From Hyphomonadaceae bacterium (GTDB lineage: Bacteria; Pseudomonadota; Alphaproteobacteria; Caulobacterales; Aquidulcibacteraceae): a stretch of DNA of 64,000 nucleotides. Location of the stretch: positions 1 to 64,000 of the forward strand of contig JAEUMP010000023.1 in assembly GCA_016791445.1 (NCBI GenBank), in the 5' to 3' direction. The stretch's first letter is position 1. Every line of letters starts with the position of its first letter. A program made the position numbers and the translations under genes. Positions 1 through 8,663 of this stretch are shown piece by piece. Below the pieces are notes generated by a model, which was given only the letters and a program-made list of their open reading frames with translations, was not told the origin of the DNA and made no database searches.

Positions 1-104
1 TCCGGGGCCGGAACGGAGGCTCGCCTCACTCGATCACACCACTTCCGCGCCGACAGAACAGGGTACCGACTGCCCTCCCTGCGGAAGTGATGTCCTAGGT
101 ATAG

Positions 105-119
105 GAACAAAACCAGAAC
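105..119. promoter_or_regulatory. LexA (SOS) box-like direct repeat
   Basis: Two GAAC tetramers are separated by exactly seven bases (GAAC-AAAACCA-GAAC). This is the inverse-complement form of GTTC-N7-GTTC, the LexA site known in Alphaproteobacteria. The site is intergenic. Its target is probably a minus-strand gene beginning beyond the left edge, because no convincing plus-strand gene follows. About one such match is expected by chance in a window of this size and composition, so the call rests on the AT-rich core and the intergenic position. Confidence 0.5.
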
Positions 120-127
120 ATGTCAAC

Positions 128-297
128 CCCTCTCCCGCGCCAAATGGGACCATTGGGGCGGGAGAGGGAAATGCGAGCGCAGCGAGCGAGGGTGAGGGCG
201 CGGTGGTGCAGGACGAGTCTCCTCCTGAGAGACCGGGCCCTCACCCTGACCTCACTACGTTCGGTCTGTCCCTCTCCCGCCTGCGGGCGAGGGGTTG
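128..297. repeat. Palindromic intergenic repeat region
   Basis: This gene-free stretch beside the carbonic anhydrase stop holds two hairpins. CCCTCTCCCGC at 128-138 pairs exactly with GCGGGAGAGGG at 158-168. A second, tighter one (CCCTCTCCCGC, then GCGGGCGAGGG) lies at 271-294. Between them are further CCCTCACCC-type tracts. The pattern is that of small dispersed palindromic elements common in GC-rich alphaproteobacterial genomes. It has no T tract and so is not a canonical intrinsic terminator. Bases 1-104 show nothing I can assign. Confidence 0.5.
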
Positions 298-298
298 G

Positions 299-877
299 TT
301 ATTTCATCAACTCCGCCGCGAGCGCAGCCGCGTCCTTCTGGAAGTCCTCGCGCGACCAGACGCGGAAATCGCCGGCGGCGAAGGCCTGTGCGTTGCGATG
401 GTAATAGAAGGCGTTGACGCGGTTCGGCACGGAGCTGTCGCGCGTGCGCTTCACCTCCGCGGGCGAACCCATGACGATGGAGTTCGGCGGAATGATCGTG
501 CCTTCCTTCAGGAAGGCGTGGCCGGCGATGATCGAATTCTCGCCCACCACGCAGCCGTCCATGATCGTGGCCCCGATGCCGACGAGCACCGCATCGCCGA
601 TGGTGCAGCCGTGCAGCGTGCAGTGATGGGTGATCGAGCAGTCTTCGCCGATGATCGTGCCGGTGCGCGCGCCGATATGGATCATCACGAAGTCCTGCAC
701 ATTCGTGCGCCGGCCGACGACGACGCGCTCGCTCTCCGCGCGGATGACGACATTGCACCAGACCGACGCCTCCGGGCCGATCTCGATGTCGCCGTAGAGG
801 CAGGCCGTGGGGTGGATGAAAGCGGAAGCATCGATGCGGACATTGCCGCCGATGCGCGGGAGGTCAGCGCCGATCAT
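299..877 (-). CDS. Gamma carbonic anhydrase family protein
   Basis: 192 residues with hexapeptide repeats forming a left-handed beta-helix over about residues 10-150, followed by a C-terminal helix. Likely zinc ligands are His67, His84 and His89; the five-residue spacing of the last two (in HHCTLHG) matches the HRAxLHG motif of the YrdA/PaaY group. Members are zinc-dependent carbonic anhydrases or close relatives acting in the cytoplasm. The length is normal for the family. It is monocistronic and ends in a palindromic repeat region. An acyltransferase role is possible for hexapeptide proteins but is less likely given the histidine pattern. Confidence 0.82.
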   Translation of the reverse strand: MIGADLPRIGGNVRIDASAFIHPTACLYGDIEIGPEASVWCNVVIRAESERVVVGRRTNVQDFVMIHIGARTGTIIGEDCSITHHCTLHGCTIGDAVLVGIGATIMDGCVVGENSIIAGHAFLKEGTIIPPNSIVMGSPAEVKRTRDSSVPNRVNAFYYHRNAQAFAAGDFRVWSREDFQKDAAALAAELMK

Positions 878-902
878 CTGATGCTCACAAACTGCCGGAC
901 TA

Positions 903-1841
903 TCAACGAGAGACGCTTAGCAGCTTTTCGAGACGGGCATAGTCGGCAGGTTTTTCCGTGCGCTGGAAATAGGCCATGCACCTAGCGTCCACATTCGGCG
1001 CGCTGAACGTCGCCCCGCTGGCGCGGAGCGCGCGATCGATCGGCTCCACGCCGTCCAGCCATGAGCCCTTCGTGCTTTCGGCGCCCCAGAGATTGGTCTT
1101 GTGGCCGTCGCGAAACGTAACTCGATAGACGGGCCCGTCGTATTTTCTACCATGCCTGCAACCTAACTCCACATAGGTCGCATCGCGCCACTCGGTGATG
1201 ACGAGTTGGTAGGGCAGCAGGAAATCCGACCGCGCATAGTAGTCCTGCGTGTAAATCTTACGCCCGTAGAGGTCGCCCCACAGCAGCCCAGCCGCAACGA
1301 CAGTGAGCGCCGCAACCGACGCAACATAGGGCCGCACGAGACCGAACGCCGCCCTCTGGATGAATCGCTGCGGATCGCGTTCGTCGCCGGCGATGCGCGT
1401 CATCAGCTTCATCAGCGAAACAGCGGCCCCTTCAAAGGGTGGCGCGACGGAGTCGAAATTCATGAGAAAGGCTGCGACCTGCAGACGCGGCGCACGCGAG
1501 GTCGCCCACGCGAAAAGCGGTCCGGCCCAGAGGATGACCAGGAGCATGACAAGAGCGATGGACATGCCGAACTGCGAGTTCCAGAGGACGCTCTGCATGT
1601 AGTAGGCGTCCCGCCAGGCCAGATGGCGCGCGATGTCTTCCAAGAACGGCAGAAGCGCGAGCGCGACGCCGAACACGCCGCCGATGAACACGACGAACAA
1701 GAAGCACCAGACCGCCACCCTGTCCCATGGGCCCGCGCCTGACTCCGCGACATACGCGATCACATGCTCGGGCGTCCCGCATGCGCGCAACGCTTCCTCG
1801 ATATCGCGCTCGCTATCGTGATCCTGCTCGTCGTTCACCAT
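903..1841 (-). CDS. Hypothetical multi-pass membrane protein
   Basis: 312 residues, family not recognised. The N-terminal 40 residues are acidic and soluble. Three hydrophobic segments follow at about residues 43-67, 90-112 and 175-192. The C-terminal third (about 205-312) is a polar, probably periplasmic or cytoplasmic domain with two cysteines. The ATG at 1841 follows a purine-poor leader, so the start is only moderately certain. No conserved partner lies beside it. The codon use looks native. Function is unknown; nothing in it points to transport or catalysis. Confidence 0.7.
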   Translation of the reverse strand: MVNDEQDHDSERDIEEALRACGTPEHVIAYVAESGAGPWDRVAVWCFLFVVFIGGVFGVALALLPFLEDIARHLAWRDAYYMQSVLWNSQFGMSIALVMLLVILWAGPLFAWATSRAPRLQVAAFLMNFDSVAPPFEGAAVSLMKLMTRIAGDERDPQRFIQRAAFGLVRPYVASVAALTVVAAGLLWGDLYGRKIYTQDYYARSDFLLPYQLVITEWRDATYVELGCRHGRKYDGPVYRVTFRDGHKTNLWGAESTKGSWLDGVEPIDRALRASGATFSAPNVDARCMAYFQRTEKPADYARLEKLLSVSR

Positions 1842-1942
1842 GCCCGCCCCCCCCTTGGCGCGGCGATCCTAGCGCGGCGTGGTTGCAGTCCCGTTAGCGC
1901 GCGGCTCGGAGCGGCCTGTGCATGATGAGCTGGCTAAAGCGC

Positions 1943-2293
1943 TCAAGCGCCCTTCGGCGGCTCGGTCGAGAAGACGCGATTTCCGTCTGGGTCGTCGATA
2001 TGCGCGACGGCGCCGAACGGCCCGCGCTGAATCTCGCCAAGCGTGAGCCCCGCTTGCGCGAACAGTTTGCCCGCGGCCTCGACATCCGGCGTCACGATGG
2101 TCATGAGCCCATGGCCCGCTTTCGCCGGCTCAAGAAATAGCTGCACGCCCGCCGCGCCGCCGAGACCTACCCACTGCGTCAGGAACGGCATCGGCTTCAT
2201 GTCCGGCGCCCGGCCGATGACCTTCGTGTAGAACGCTTCAGCGCGCGCGAGATCGGTGACGTGGACCGCTGCGAAGAGGCCGATGATGTCCAT
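1943..2293 (-). CDS. VOC family (glyoxalase-like) protein
   Basis: 116 residues with one vicinal-oxygen-chelate fold: beta-alpha-beta-beta-beta halves beginning AAVHVTDLARAEAFYTKVIG and ending DDPDGNRV. Such proteins bind a metal and act on small molecules (lyases, dioxygenases, resistance proteins); this one is of the PhnB/YdcN-like general type and its substrate is unknown. The ATG at 2293 is preferred over an upstream one because GGAGGAG lies about six bases before it. It follows the NTF2-like gene on the same strand, and both may share the promoter next to the TetR operator. Confidence 0.78.
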   Translation of the reverse strand: MDIIGLFAAVHVTDLARAEAFYTKVIGRAPDMKPMPFLTQWVGLGGAAGVQLFLEPAKAGHGLMTIVTPDVEAAGKLFAQAGLTLGEIQRGPFGAVAHIDDPDGNRVFSTEPPKGA

Positions 2294-2383
2294 GCGCGTC
2301 TCCTCCGGCGGGGCGGAAGCAAACGTGACGCCATCGCGCCGCTTCTGCAATCTCCAGTTCGCGACGGCGGCGCACACGCGCAG

Positions 2384-2749
2384 CTAAAGCGCGGGCAGCG
2401 GCCCGAAGAAACCGTCGATACGGCGCACCTTGCCCTGCGCGAGGTCCAGCGCGACGGCGTCGAAGCCGTCGAAGCGGCGTCCGTCCGGCCAGGTGATGGC
2501 CCAAGCGTAGCGCGCGCGGTCATGGTGAAGGTCGATCCCGCTTGTCCGCTGGATGTGCGCGTCAGGGTACCTGGCCTGGAACGCTTCGACCATCGAGATG
2601 AATGCATCGACCCCGCGGATGTCATTGTGGGGGTCGACGAACTCGGCGTCGGCGGCGAGCGCGGCGCGCGCCTTCTCGCGCATGGCGGCGCGATCGCGGG
2701 TGTTCCAGGTCTCGAGCATCGTCACGATGCAAGCGGATGTTGCGGACAT
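2384..2749 (-). CDS. SnoaL/NTF2-like domain protein
   Basis: 121 residues with the cone-shaped alpha+beta barrel pattern of nuclear-transport-factor-2-like proteins. A helical N-terminus (LETWNTRDRAAMREKARAAL) is followed by strands with a DPHNDIRG turn and a closing hydrophobic strand pair. Members are small-molecule isomerases, cyclases or binding proteins; none of the motifs fixes a reaction. The ATG at 2749 has GGGAGG about eight bases upstream. It is transcribed divergently from the TetR gene, with the palindromic operator between them, so it is a likely target of that repressor. Confidence 0.72.
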   Translation of the reverse strand: MSATSACIVTMLETWNTRDRAAMREKARAALAADAEFVDPHNDIRGVDAFISMVEAFQARYPDAHIQRTSGIDLHHDRARYAWAITWPDGRRFDGFDAVALDLAQGKVRRIDGFFGPLPAL

Positions 2750-2768
2750 GGGGCCTCCCGGATAAACT

Positions 2769-2795
2769 AATATACCGACCGTTGGTTTGTATATT
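2769..2795. promoter_or_regulatory. TetR-family operator palindrome
   Basis: A 27-bp inverted repeat centred on base 2782: AATATACCGACC on the left pairs with TGGTTTGTATATT on the right, with 11 of 13 positions matching. It sits between the divergent NTF2-like gene and the TetR gene, and its right arm reaches to within a few bases of the TetR coding region. Size, symmetry and place are typical of an autoregulatory TetR operator that controls both directions. Confidence 0.8.
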
Positions 2796-2807
2796 GGATG
2801 GCGTACG

Positions 2808-3392
2808 TTGGCAAGCCAGAGTGAACGTCGCGAGGAAACACGTGCGCGCCTCATTGCAGCGGCGCGGACCGCGTTCGTCGAAGACGGCTACGAGGCGGCC
2901 GCGCTCGACCGCATCCTCGCCCTCGCCGGCGTGAGCAAGGGCGCGCTCTACCATCACTTCGAGAGCAAGGAGGATCTCTTCGCCGCGGTCTTCGACGGGG
3001 TTTCGCGCGAAACCATCGCGCGCGCGCGCAAGGTAAAGGCGCGCACGGCGTTCGGCCGTCTCGTGGCGGCGGCCTGCGCATGGCTTGAGGCCGTCGAGGC
3101 GCCGGACGCGCGAGCCATCATGCTGGAGGAGGCGCCGCGCGCGCTCGGCTCACAGCGCGCCCGCGAGATCGAGGACGCCAACGCACACGCCGTCATGCGC
3201 GCGGCGATCGAGGCGGTGGTGAACGCCGGTGAGGGCCGATGCGCCGATCCCGATCTCGCTGCCCGCCTGCTCAACGCCACGCTTGCGGAACTCGCGCTGC
3301 TGCGTCACGCGTCGAACGGCGCGACGCCCGGCGACAGGGTCATGCGGGACGCCGTCGAAAGCGTTGCGCGCGGCCTGCTCAAGATCGCCTGA
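2808..3392 (+). CDS. TetR/AcrR family transcriptional regulator
   Basis: About 194 residues. The N-terminal helix-turn-helix occupies roughly residues 8-52 (GYEAAALDRILALAGVSKGA then LYHHFESKEDLF), the classical TetR DNA-binding signature. The rest is the helical ligand-binding domain, which is variable and gives no inducer. No ATG is in frame; TTG at 2808 is chosen, with TTG at 2787 as the alternative, but that one lies inside the operator. The divergent NTF2-like and VOC genes and the palindrome at 2769-2795 suggest local autoregulation of a small detoxification or catabolic unit. Confidence 0.85.
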   Translation: MASQSERREETRARLIAAARTAFVEDGYEAAALDRILALAGVSKGALYHHFESKEDLFAAVFDGVSRETIARARKVKARTAFGRLVAAACAWLEAVEAPDARAIMLEEAPRALGSQRAREIEDANAHAVMRAAIEAVVNAGEGRCADPDLAARLLNATLAELALLRHASNGATPGDRVMRDAVESVARGLLKIA

Positions 3393-3439
3393 GCGCCCGA
3401 CGCCCCCCCCGGCGTGGGGGCGCCACGCCATCAGTGTCC

Positions 3440-3886
3440 TTAGACAATCTCCAGTTCGAGCCGCTCGCCGACCCGCAGAGGCTCCCAGAGGCCGGCGAGC
3501 CGGTCGATCTCGGCGCGCATCGCCGTGATCATGGCCCCGTCCAGAGCGAATGGCGCATCGCCCCGCGCCGCGCACGTCGTCTCGAAGAGTTCGATCACTT
3601 CGGCGGGATCGGGACGCCCGCTCCAGGTGTCGGCCTGCATCGTTTCGACGAGACGCTCCACGGCGTTGCTTGTCGGCTCGTCCGCCATGCGGAAGCCGAC
3701 GCCTTCGCCCGCGGCAGCACGATGCATGAAGCCGCGCTTCTGCAACACGGTTTCCACCGCGAAGTGGAACATGTCGTGCGGGATGGGCCGCTGCTTGGGG
3801 CAAGGTATCTCTTCGACGCGACCGTCTCGCGTCACGAGCATCGCGTCGTACTTTCCCGCCCGCTTCTCGAAGACGACAACCGCCAT
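3440..3886 (-). CDS. Conserved hypothetical protein
   Basis: 148 residues, family not recognised. It has no signal peptide and no membrane segment, and a mixed alpha/beta composition. It opens with a beta-hairpin-like stretch (MAVVVFEKRAGKYDAMLVTR) and ends in a predicted helix-strand unit (LWEPLRVGERLELEIV). An ATG start is followed by ordinary codon use. It lies 22 bases downstream of the acyl-CoA dehydrogenase on the opposite side of that gene's stop, transcribed in the same direction, so the two could be cotranscribed. Cytoplasmic; function unknown. Confidence 0.65.
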   Translation of the reverse strand: MAVVVFEKRAGKYDAMLVTRDGRVEEIPCPKQRPIPHDMFHFAVETVLQKRGFMHRAAAGEGVGFRMADEPTSNAVERLVETMQADTWSGRPDPAEVIELFETTCAARGDAPFALDGAMITAMRAEIDRLAGLWEPLRVGERLELEIV

Positions 3887-3908
3887 GACGCCCCACGCGC
3901 GCGGCGGC

Positions 3909-5024
3909 TCACGCCGCGTTGCGACGCTCCAGACGGCTCACGAGCTTTTCCTTCCACACGGGCGGGGCGCCCGCCTGCACGGCGAGGAGCTTGGCGCGGC
4001 GGTAGAAGAGGTGGCAGTCAACGTCCCAGGTGAAGCCCATGCCGCCGTGCGTCTGGATGTTTTCCTTCGACGCGAGATAGTACGCCTCACAGCCCGCCAC
4101 GCGCGCCGCTGGCGCCGCGAGCGACAGCTCCGCCGCATCCGTCGAAAGCGCCCACGCGCCGTAATAGGCGTTCGAGCGCGCCACCTCGAGCGCGACATAC
4201 ATGTCGGCGAGCTTGTGCTTGATGGCCTGGAAGGACGCGATCTGGCGCGAGAACGCGTAGCGGTTCTTCGCGTAGTCCACCGCCATGTCGAGGCAGGCCT
4301 GTGAACCGCCGATCTGCTCGAACGCGATGAGCACCGCCGCGCGGTCGAGCACCTGCTCCGACAGCGCCCAGCCCTGCCCCGCGTCGCCGAGGCGTTCGCC
4401 CTTGGCCTTGTCGAAGGTGAGCCGCGCGTGCCCGCGCGAGGGATCGAGCGTCTTGACCGTCTCGCGCTTCACGCCGGCCTGGTTGAGATCGACGAGCACG
4501 AGCGACGTGCCGCCGCCTTCCTTGGCGAGGACGACCGCACGCGTCGCGCAATCGCCGTCCGTCACCGGAATCTTCACGCCGGAGAGCGTCGATCCGTCGA
4601 AGCTCGTCTTGATCGAGGCGGCCGTCGGCGCGCCGGGGCCTTCCGACACGGCCCAGCAGCCGATCACCGACCCGTCGGCGACCTGCGGCAGCACCGCCCC
4701 CTTCTGCGCGTCCGAACCGGCGAGAAGCAGGGCTTCGGTGAAGAAATAGAGCGTCGAGGCGAACGGGATCGGCGCCACGGCGCGCCCCATCTCCTCGGCC
4801 AGCACGCACAGCTCCAGCTTCCCGAGCCCGAGGCCCCCATGCTCCTCCGGGATCGACACGCCGAGCCAGCCCAGCTCCGCCACGCCCTTCCATAAGCCCT
4901 TGTCAAAGGAGACATCGGCGTTTTCCAGCACGCCGCGCACGGCCTTCGCGCTCGACTTGTCGGCGAGGAATTTCCGGGCCTGCTCCTTGAGCGCCTTCTG
5001 GTCGTCGCTGAAATCGAAATTCAT
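3909..5024 (-). CDS. Acyl-CoA dehydrogenase family protein
   Basis: 371 residues in the three-domain acyl-CoA dehydrogenase layout: N-terminal helices (1-115), a beta-barrel middle domain (about 116-215, GCWAVSEGPGAPT) and a C-terminal four-helix bundle (about 225-365) with the flavin-site signature QTHGGMGFTWDVDCHLFYRR. Such enzymes oxidise acyl-CoA thioesters to enoyl-CoA with FAD, passing electrons to ETF. The overall sequence resembles the small subunits of heteromeric (pimeloyl-CoA or steroid side-chain type) dehydrogenases, which usually pair with a second copy. No partner gene lies nearby, so the substrate is open. ATG at 5024, GGAG-like purines upstream. Confidence 0.85.
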   Translation of the reverse strand: MNFDFSDDQKALKEQARKFLADKSSAKAVRGVLENADVSFDKGLWKGVAELGWLGVSIPEEHGGLGLGKLELCVLAEEMGRAVAPIPFASTLYFFTEALLLAGSDAQKGAVLPQVADGSVIGCWAVSEGPGAPTAASIKTSFDGSTLSGVKIPVTDGDCATRAVVLAKEGGGTSLVLVDLNQAGVKRETVKTLDPSRGHARLTFDKAKGERLGDAGQGWALSEQVLDRAAVLIAFEQIGGSQACLDMAVDYAKNRYAFSRQIASFQAIKHKLADMYVALEVARSNAYYGAWALSTDAAELSLAAPAARVAGCEAYYLASKENIQTHGGMGFTWDVDCHLFYRRAKLLAVQAGAPPVWKEKLVSRLERRNAA

Positions 5025-5177
5025 GGGGCCGCTCCTCCGCAGTATCTGGCGCGATCTTTGGCGGGCACCATACAGGGCGCGGCGGCGGCGAAAAGTCTAA
5101 CGCGGCGTAAAGGACGTTTGTCGCCGGAACCTTAACGGGCGCCGTGGCATAAGCCGGGCCGAAACCGGAGAAGTCCC

Positions 5178-5744
5178 ATGGCGAAGGCGCTCTTTCACAA
5201 GGGTCAGCGCGTTTACGTGAAGTCGGTCGGCACCTGGGCCACCGTCGAGCGGGTGTTGCCGCAGTGGGTGAAGGGCGTCGAGGAACCGCTGAAGGTCTTC
5301 TACGACGTGGGCCTCGGCCGCGAGTTCGGCGGCCACGAACTGCTCGGGGAAGAGCAGACAAAGGCAGCGCGGCGCTGGGACGACGACATCGAGAACTGGC
5401 GCGTGATGCGGCTGCGCTGCCAGTGGGAGCTCGACTCCGCGGAGAAGAAGAACCCGCACGCCGGCACCTACCCCGCCGTCGTGACCGATGCGCTCGACTG
5501 GGGCGGCTGGCGCGTGCCGAAGTCCGAGTACGACCGCGATCCCGAACGCATCGAGTACCAGGCGCGGATCCTCGCCAACGGCCTCCGGCTCCTGCGCGTG
5601 GCGCGCGAGCTGGCGCTCTTCGCGGAGGAACATACGGGCCTTCCCGAGGATCTCGCCGATCTCGCCGCCCGCGCGGACGAAATCCTGCGGGAAGTTCATC
5701 ATGATCCGAGCGCCTCGCCTTCGCAGGCGATGGCGGCGGAGTAA
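5178..5744 (+). CDS. Conserved hypothetical cytoplasmic protein
   Basis: 188 residues with no signal peptide or membrane span. The first 60 residues look like a small beta-barrel (SH3- or KOW-like: HKGQRVYVKSVGTWATVERV, then PLKVFYDVG), and the remainder is helical with many acidic and arginine pairs. I have seen proteins of this type only as uncharacterised alphaproteobacterial entries, which is recollection and not a search. ATG at 5178 follows CCGGAGAAG. It is divergent from the acyl-CoA dehydrogenase. Function unknown. Confidence 0.68.
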   Translation: MAKALFHKGQRVYVKSVGTWATVERVLPQWVKGVEEPLKVFYDVGLGREFGGHELLGEEQTKAARRWDDDIENWRVMRLRCQWELDSAEKKNPHAGTYPAVVTDALDWGGWRVPKSEYDRDPERIEYQARILANGLRLLRVARELALFAEEHTGLPEDLADLAARADEILREVHHDPSASPSQAMAAE

Positions 5745-5751
5745 CCTCTTT

Positions 5752-5940
5752 TCTTCCCCCGCCTGCGCGGGAAGTACCGGCGTAGCCGGGGATGGGGGCG
5801 TGCGCCGCGCCCCCTCCGTCTCACGCTTCGCGTGATCCACCTCCCCCGTTTCGCTTCGCTGCACGGAGGAGGAAATATCCTCCCCACCTCCACAGTTGAT
5901 CTCCCCTCCGCAGCGGCCCACTAAGGCCGCATCCGGGAGA
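5752..5940. repeat. Palindrome-rich intergenic repeat region
   Basis: The gap before pepN contains several nested inverted repeats. CTTCCCCC(GC) at about 5753 pairs with GCGGGAAG. A GGAGG/CCTCC palindrome (GGAGGAAATATCCTCC) lies near 5866. Repeated CCCCCTCC tracts run through it. The make-up matches the palindromic elements at 128-297 and 46.8 kb. No coding signal or T-tract terminator is visible. Confidence 0.45.
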
Positions 5941-5946
5941 CATTCC

Positions 5947-8568
5947 ATGCGTGACGAAACGGGCGTCGCCGTACGCCTCGCCGACTACAAGCCGTGCGAC
6001 TACGCCATCGACGAGATCAGCCTCGCCTTCGACCTCGAGCCGACGGCGACACGCGTGCGCGCGTCTTCGAAGGTCCGGCGCGTCGGCGCGGCGGGCAAGC
6101 CTTTGGTGCTGGACGGCGCCGCGCTGACGCTGCAGCGCATCGCGATCGACGGCCAGCCGCTTTCTCCGGACGCCTACGCCATCGAGCCGGAGAAGCTCGT
6201 CATCCATGCGCCGCCGGCGGCGTTCACGCTCGAGATCGACACGCTGATCAATCCGGCGGCGAACACGGCGCTGGAAGGGCTTTACGTCTCGGGCGGGCGC
6301 TTCTGCACGCAATGCGAGGCCGAAGGCTTCCGCAAGATCACCTACGCGCTCGACCGGCCCGACGCGATGTCGCGCTACACGGTGCGCATCGAGGCCGACA
6401 AGGCGCGCTATCCCACGCTGCTCTCCAACGGCGATCCGGTGGAAAGCGGGGATCTGCCGGGCGGGCGCCATTACGCGGTGTGGAAGGATCCGCACCCGAA
6501 GCCCGCCTATCTCTTCGCGCTCGTGGCGGGCGCCTTCGATTCCATCCACGACACGTTCACGACGATGAGCGGCAAGAAGGTCGATCTCGGCATCTATGTC
6601 GACGACGGCGAGAGCGGGCGTGCGCACTACGCGATGGATGCGCTGAAGCGTTCGATGGCGTGGGACGAACGGGTGTTTAAACGCGAGTATGATCTCGCGG
6701 TGTTCAACATCGTCGCCGTGCGGGACTTCAATTTCGGCGCGATGGAGAACAAGGGCCTCAACATCTTCAACGCCGCCTATGTACTCGCGGATTCCGACAC
6801 GGCGACGGACGCCGACTTCGAAGCCATCGAAGGCGTCGTCGCGCACGAATACTTCCACAACTGGACCGGCAACCGCATCACGCTGCGCGACTGGTTCCAG
6901 CTGTGCCTGAAGGAAGGCCTCACGGTCTATCGCGACCAGGAGTTCTCCGCCGACGAACGCTCACGGGCCGTGAAGCGCATCAAGGACGTGAAGACGCTGC
7001 GCGGCCGGCAATTCCCGGAAGACAACGGGCCGCTGGCCCATCCGGCGCGGCCGTCGCAGTACCAGAAGATCGACAACTTCTACACCGCGACCGTCTATGA
7101 AAAGGGCGCGGAAATCATCCGCGTGCTCAAGGCGCTGATCGGCGACGACGCCTTCAATGCCGGCATCCAGCTCTATTTCGACCGCTGCGACGGCACGGCG
7201 GCGACGCTGGAAGATTTCGTCGCGTGCTTCGCGGAAGCGAGCGGCAAGGATCTGTCGCACTTCATGCACTGGTACAATCAGGCGGGCACGCCACGCGTAG
7301 TTGCGCGCGGGACCTACGACGCCGCCTCGAAGACCTACACGCTTACGCTCACGCAATCGACGCCGCCCACGCCCGGCCAGCCCGACAAGCGCGCGCTGCC
7401 GATCCCGCTTACCGTCGGCTTCGTCGCGCGTTCCGGCGTGCAACTCGCGTCACATCTCGCAGGCGGCGCCGAGAGTGTTTCGCTGCGCGAACACGCCATC
7501 GTGCTGGACAAACCGTCCGCCACCTTCGTCTTCGACCATGTGGAGGCGCCCCCGACACCCGCGCTGCTGCGCGGCTTCTGCGCGCCGGTGATGCTCGATG
7601 ACGGTCTCGGCAGCGAGGAACGCCTCATCCAGATGGCGCACGATCCCGACGCGTTCACGCGCTGGGAGGCCGGGCAGCGTCTCCTGCGTGAAGCGATCTA
7701 CGCCGAGGCGAAGGGTGACGCCGGTCCGTCGCTTGCACTCATCGGCGACGCCCTCGCGCGGGAACTTGATCGCGCGCAGGAAGACGCCGCCTTCGCCGCG
7801 CTCGCCCTGCGCGCGCCCGATCTCGCCGATCTCATCCAGAACGCGGACGCGCCCGATCCCGACAAGCTCTTCGCGGCGCGCGAAAAGGTCCGCGCCTCCA
7901 TCGCCGCGCGCCTTGAGCCGCGCCTTGCCGCGCTCGCGGACGCGGCGAGCGAGACGCCCTTCTCTCCCGACGCAGCGCAGGCCGGTCGCCGATCGCTGAA
8001 ATCCGCCGCGCTCGACCTGCTCGCTTCGCTGGGCGGCGCGCACGAACCGCGCATCGCCGACGCCTGTGCGCGCGCCGGCACGATGACCGAACGCATGGCG
8101 GCGCTCGACGCGCTCGGCCAGATCGACGGCGACGGATTTGACGCCGCGCTGTCGGCGTTCCTCGACCGCTGGCGCGACAACCCGCTGGTTGTGGACAAGT
8201 GGTTCTCCGTGCAGGCCGCTGCGCCGCGCGCCGACGCCATCGCCCGCGTGCGCCGTCTCAAGGGGCATGAGTTGTTTTCCGTGCGCAACCCGAACCGCGC
8301 GCGATCGCTCATCGCGGCGTTCGCCATGCGCAATCTGCGCGCGTTCCACGCCGCAGACGGCTCCGGCTACGACTTCCTCGCCGAGGGCGTGCAGGAGGCC
8401 GATGCGCTCAACCCCGCGCTCGCAGCGCGTTTGCTCACAGCTTTCGAGAGCTGGCGGCGGTTCGACGCGCCCCGGCAGGCCAAGGCGCGCGCAGCGCTCG
8501 AAAGACTTGCCGCGCTCAATTCCCTGTCGCGGAATGCACGGGAAATGGTGGCGCGCACGCTGGAATAG
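5947..8568 (+). CDS. pepN: Aminopeptidase N (M1 metallopeptidase)
   Basis: 873 residues, nearly the same length as E. coli PepN. It removes N-terminal residues from peptides in the cytoplasm. The zinc site is HEYFH at 300-304 with the third ligand Glu323 in LKEGLTVYRD. The substrate-anchoring GAMEN motif is at 265-269 (NFGAMENKGLNIFN). The C-terminal half is the helical bowl typical of the bacterial PepN branch. The ATG at 5947 is chosen because the conserved N-terminus begins there; a longer frame adds only 17 unlikely residues. The gene stands alone, upstream of the PleC-like kinase. Confidence 0.97.
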   Translation: MRDETGVAVRLADYKPCDYAIDEISLAFDLEPTATRVRASSKVRRVGAAGKPLVLDGAALTLQRIAIDGQPLSPDAYAIEPEKLVIHAPPAAFTLEIDTLINPAANTALEGLYVSGGRFCTQCEAEGFRKITYALDRPDAMSRYTVRIEADKARYPTLLSNGDPVESGDLPGGRHYAVWKDPHPKPAYLFALVAGAFDSIHDTFTTMSGKKVDLGIYVDDGESGRAHYAMDALKRSMAWDERVFKREYDLAVFNIVAVRDFNFGAMENKGLNIFNAAYVLADSDTATDADFEAIEGVVAHEYFHNWTGNRITLRDWFQLCLKEGLTVYRDQEFSADERSRAVKRIKDVKTLRGRQFPEDNGPLAHPARPSQYQKIDNFYTATVYEKGAEIIRVLKALIGDDAFNAGIQLYFDRCDGTAATLEDFVACFAEASGKDLSHFMHWYNQAGTPRVVARGTYDAASKTYTLTLTQSTPPTPGQPDKRALPIPLTVGFVARSGVQLASHLAGGAESVSLREHAIVLDKPSATFVFDHVEAPPTPALLRGFCAPVMLDDGLGSEERLIQMAHDPDAFTRWEAGQRLLREAIYAEAKGDAGPSLALIGDALARELDRAQEDAAFAALALRAPDLADLIQNADAPDPDKLFAAREKVRASIAARLEPRLAALADAASETPFSPDAAQAGRRSLKSAALDLLASLGGAHEPRIADACARAGTMTERMAALDALGQIDGDGFDAALSAFLDRWRDNPLVVDKWFSVQAAAPRADAIARVRRLKGHELFSVRNPNRARSLIAAFAMRNLRAFHAADGSGYDFLAEGVQEADALNPALAARLLTAFESWRRFDAPRQAKARAALERLAALNSLSRNAREMVARTLE

Positions 8569-8647
8569 CGCGCCGTTCGCACCTGCGATGCTTCCCCCGA
8601 CTCTGCCGCTTCGGTAGGGTTTGATCGGGTGATTCGGCGTGCGCGGA

Positions 8648-8663
8648 TTAACGAAATCGTTAA
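8648..8663. promoter_or_regulatory. TTAACGA palindrome upstream of the PleC-like kinase
   Basis: TTAACGA and TCGTTAA form perfect 7-bp arms around AA, 38 bases before the kinase start. TTAA half-sites recall CtrA binding sites, but the spacing here is eight, not the canonical seven. A closely similar palindrome is found at 45714-45725. The binding protein is unknown. Confidence 0.35.

Noticed and set aside
120..404. Small plus-strand gene beginning next to the SOS-like box
   Set aside because: It covers palindromic repeat DNA and runs antisense into the carbonic anhydrase gene; no ribosome-binding site or conserved sequence.
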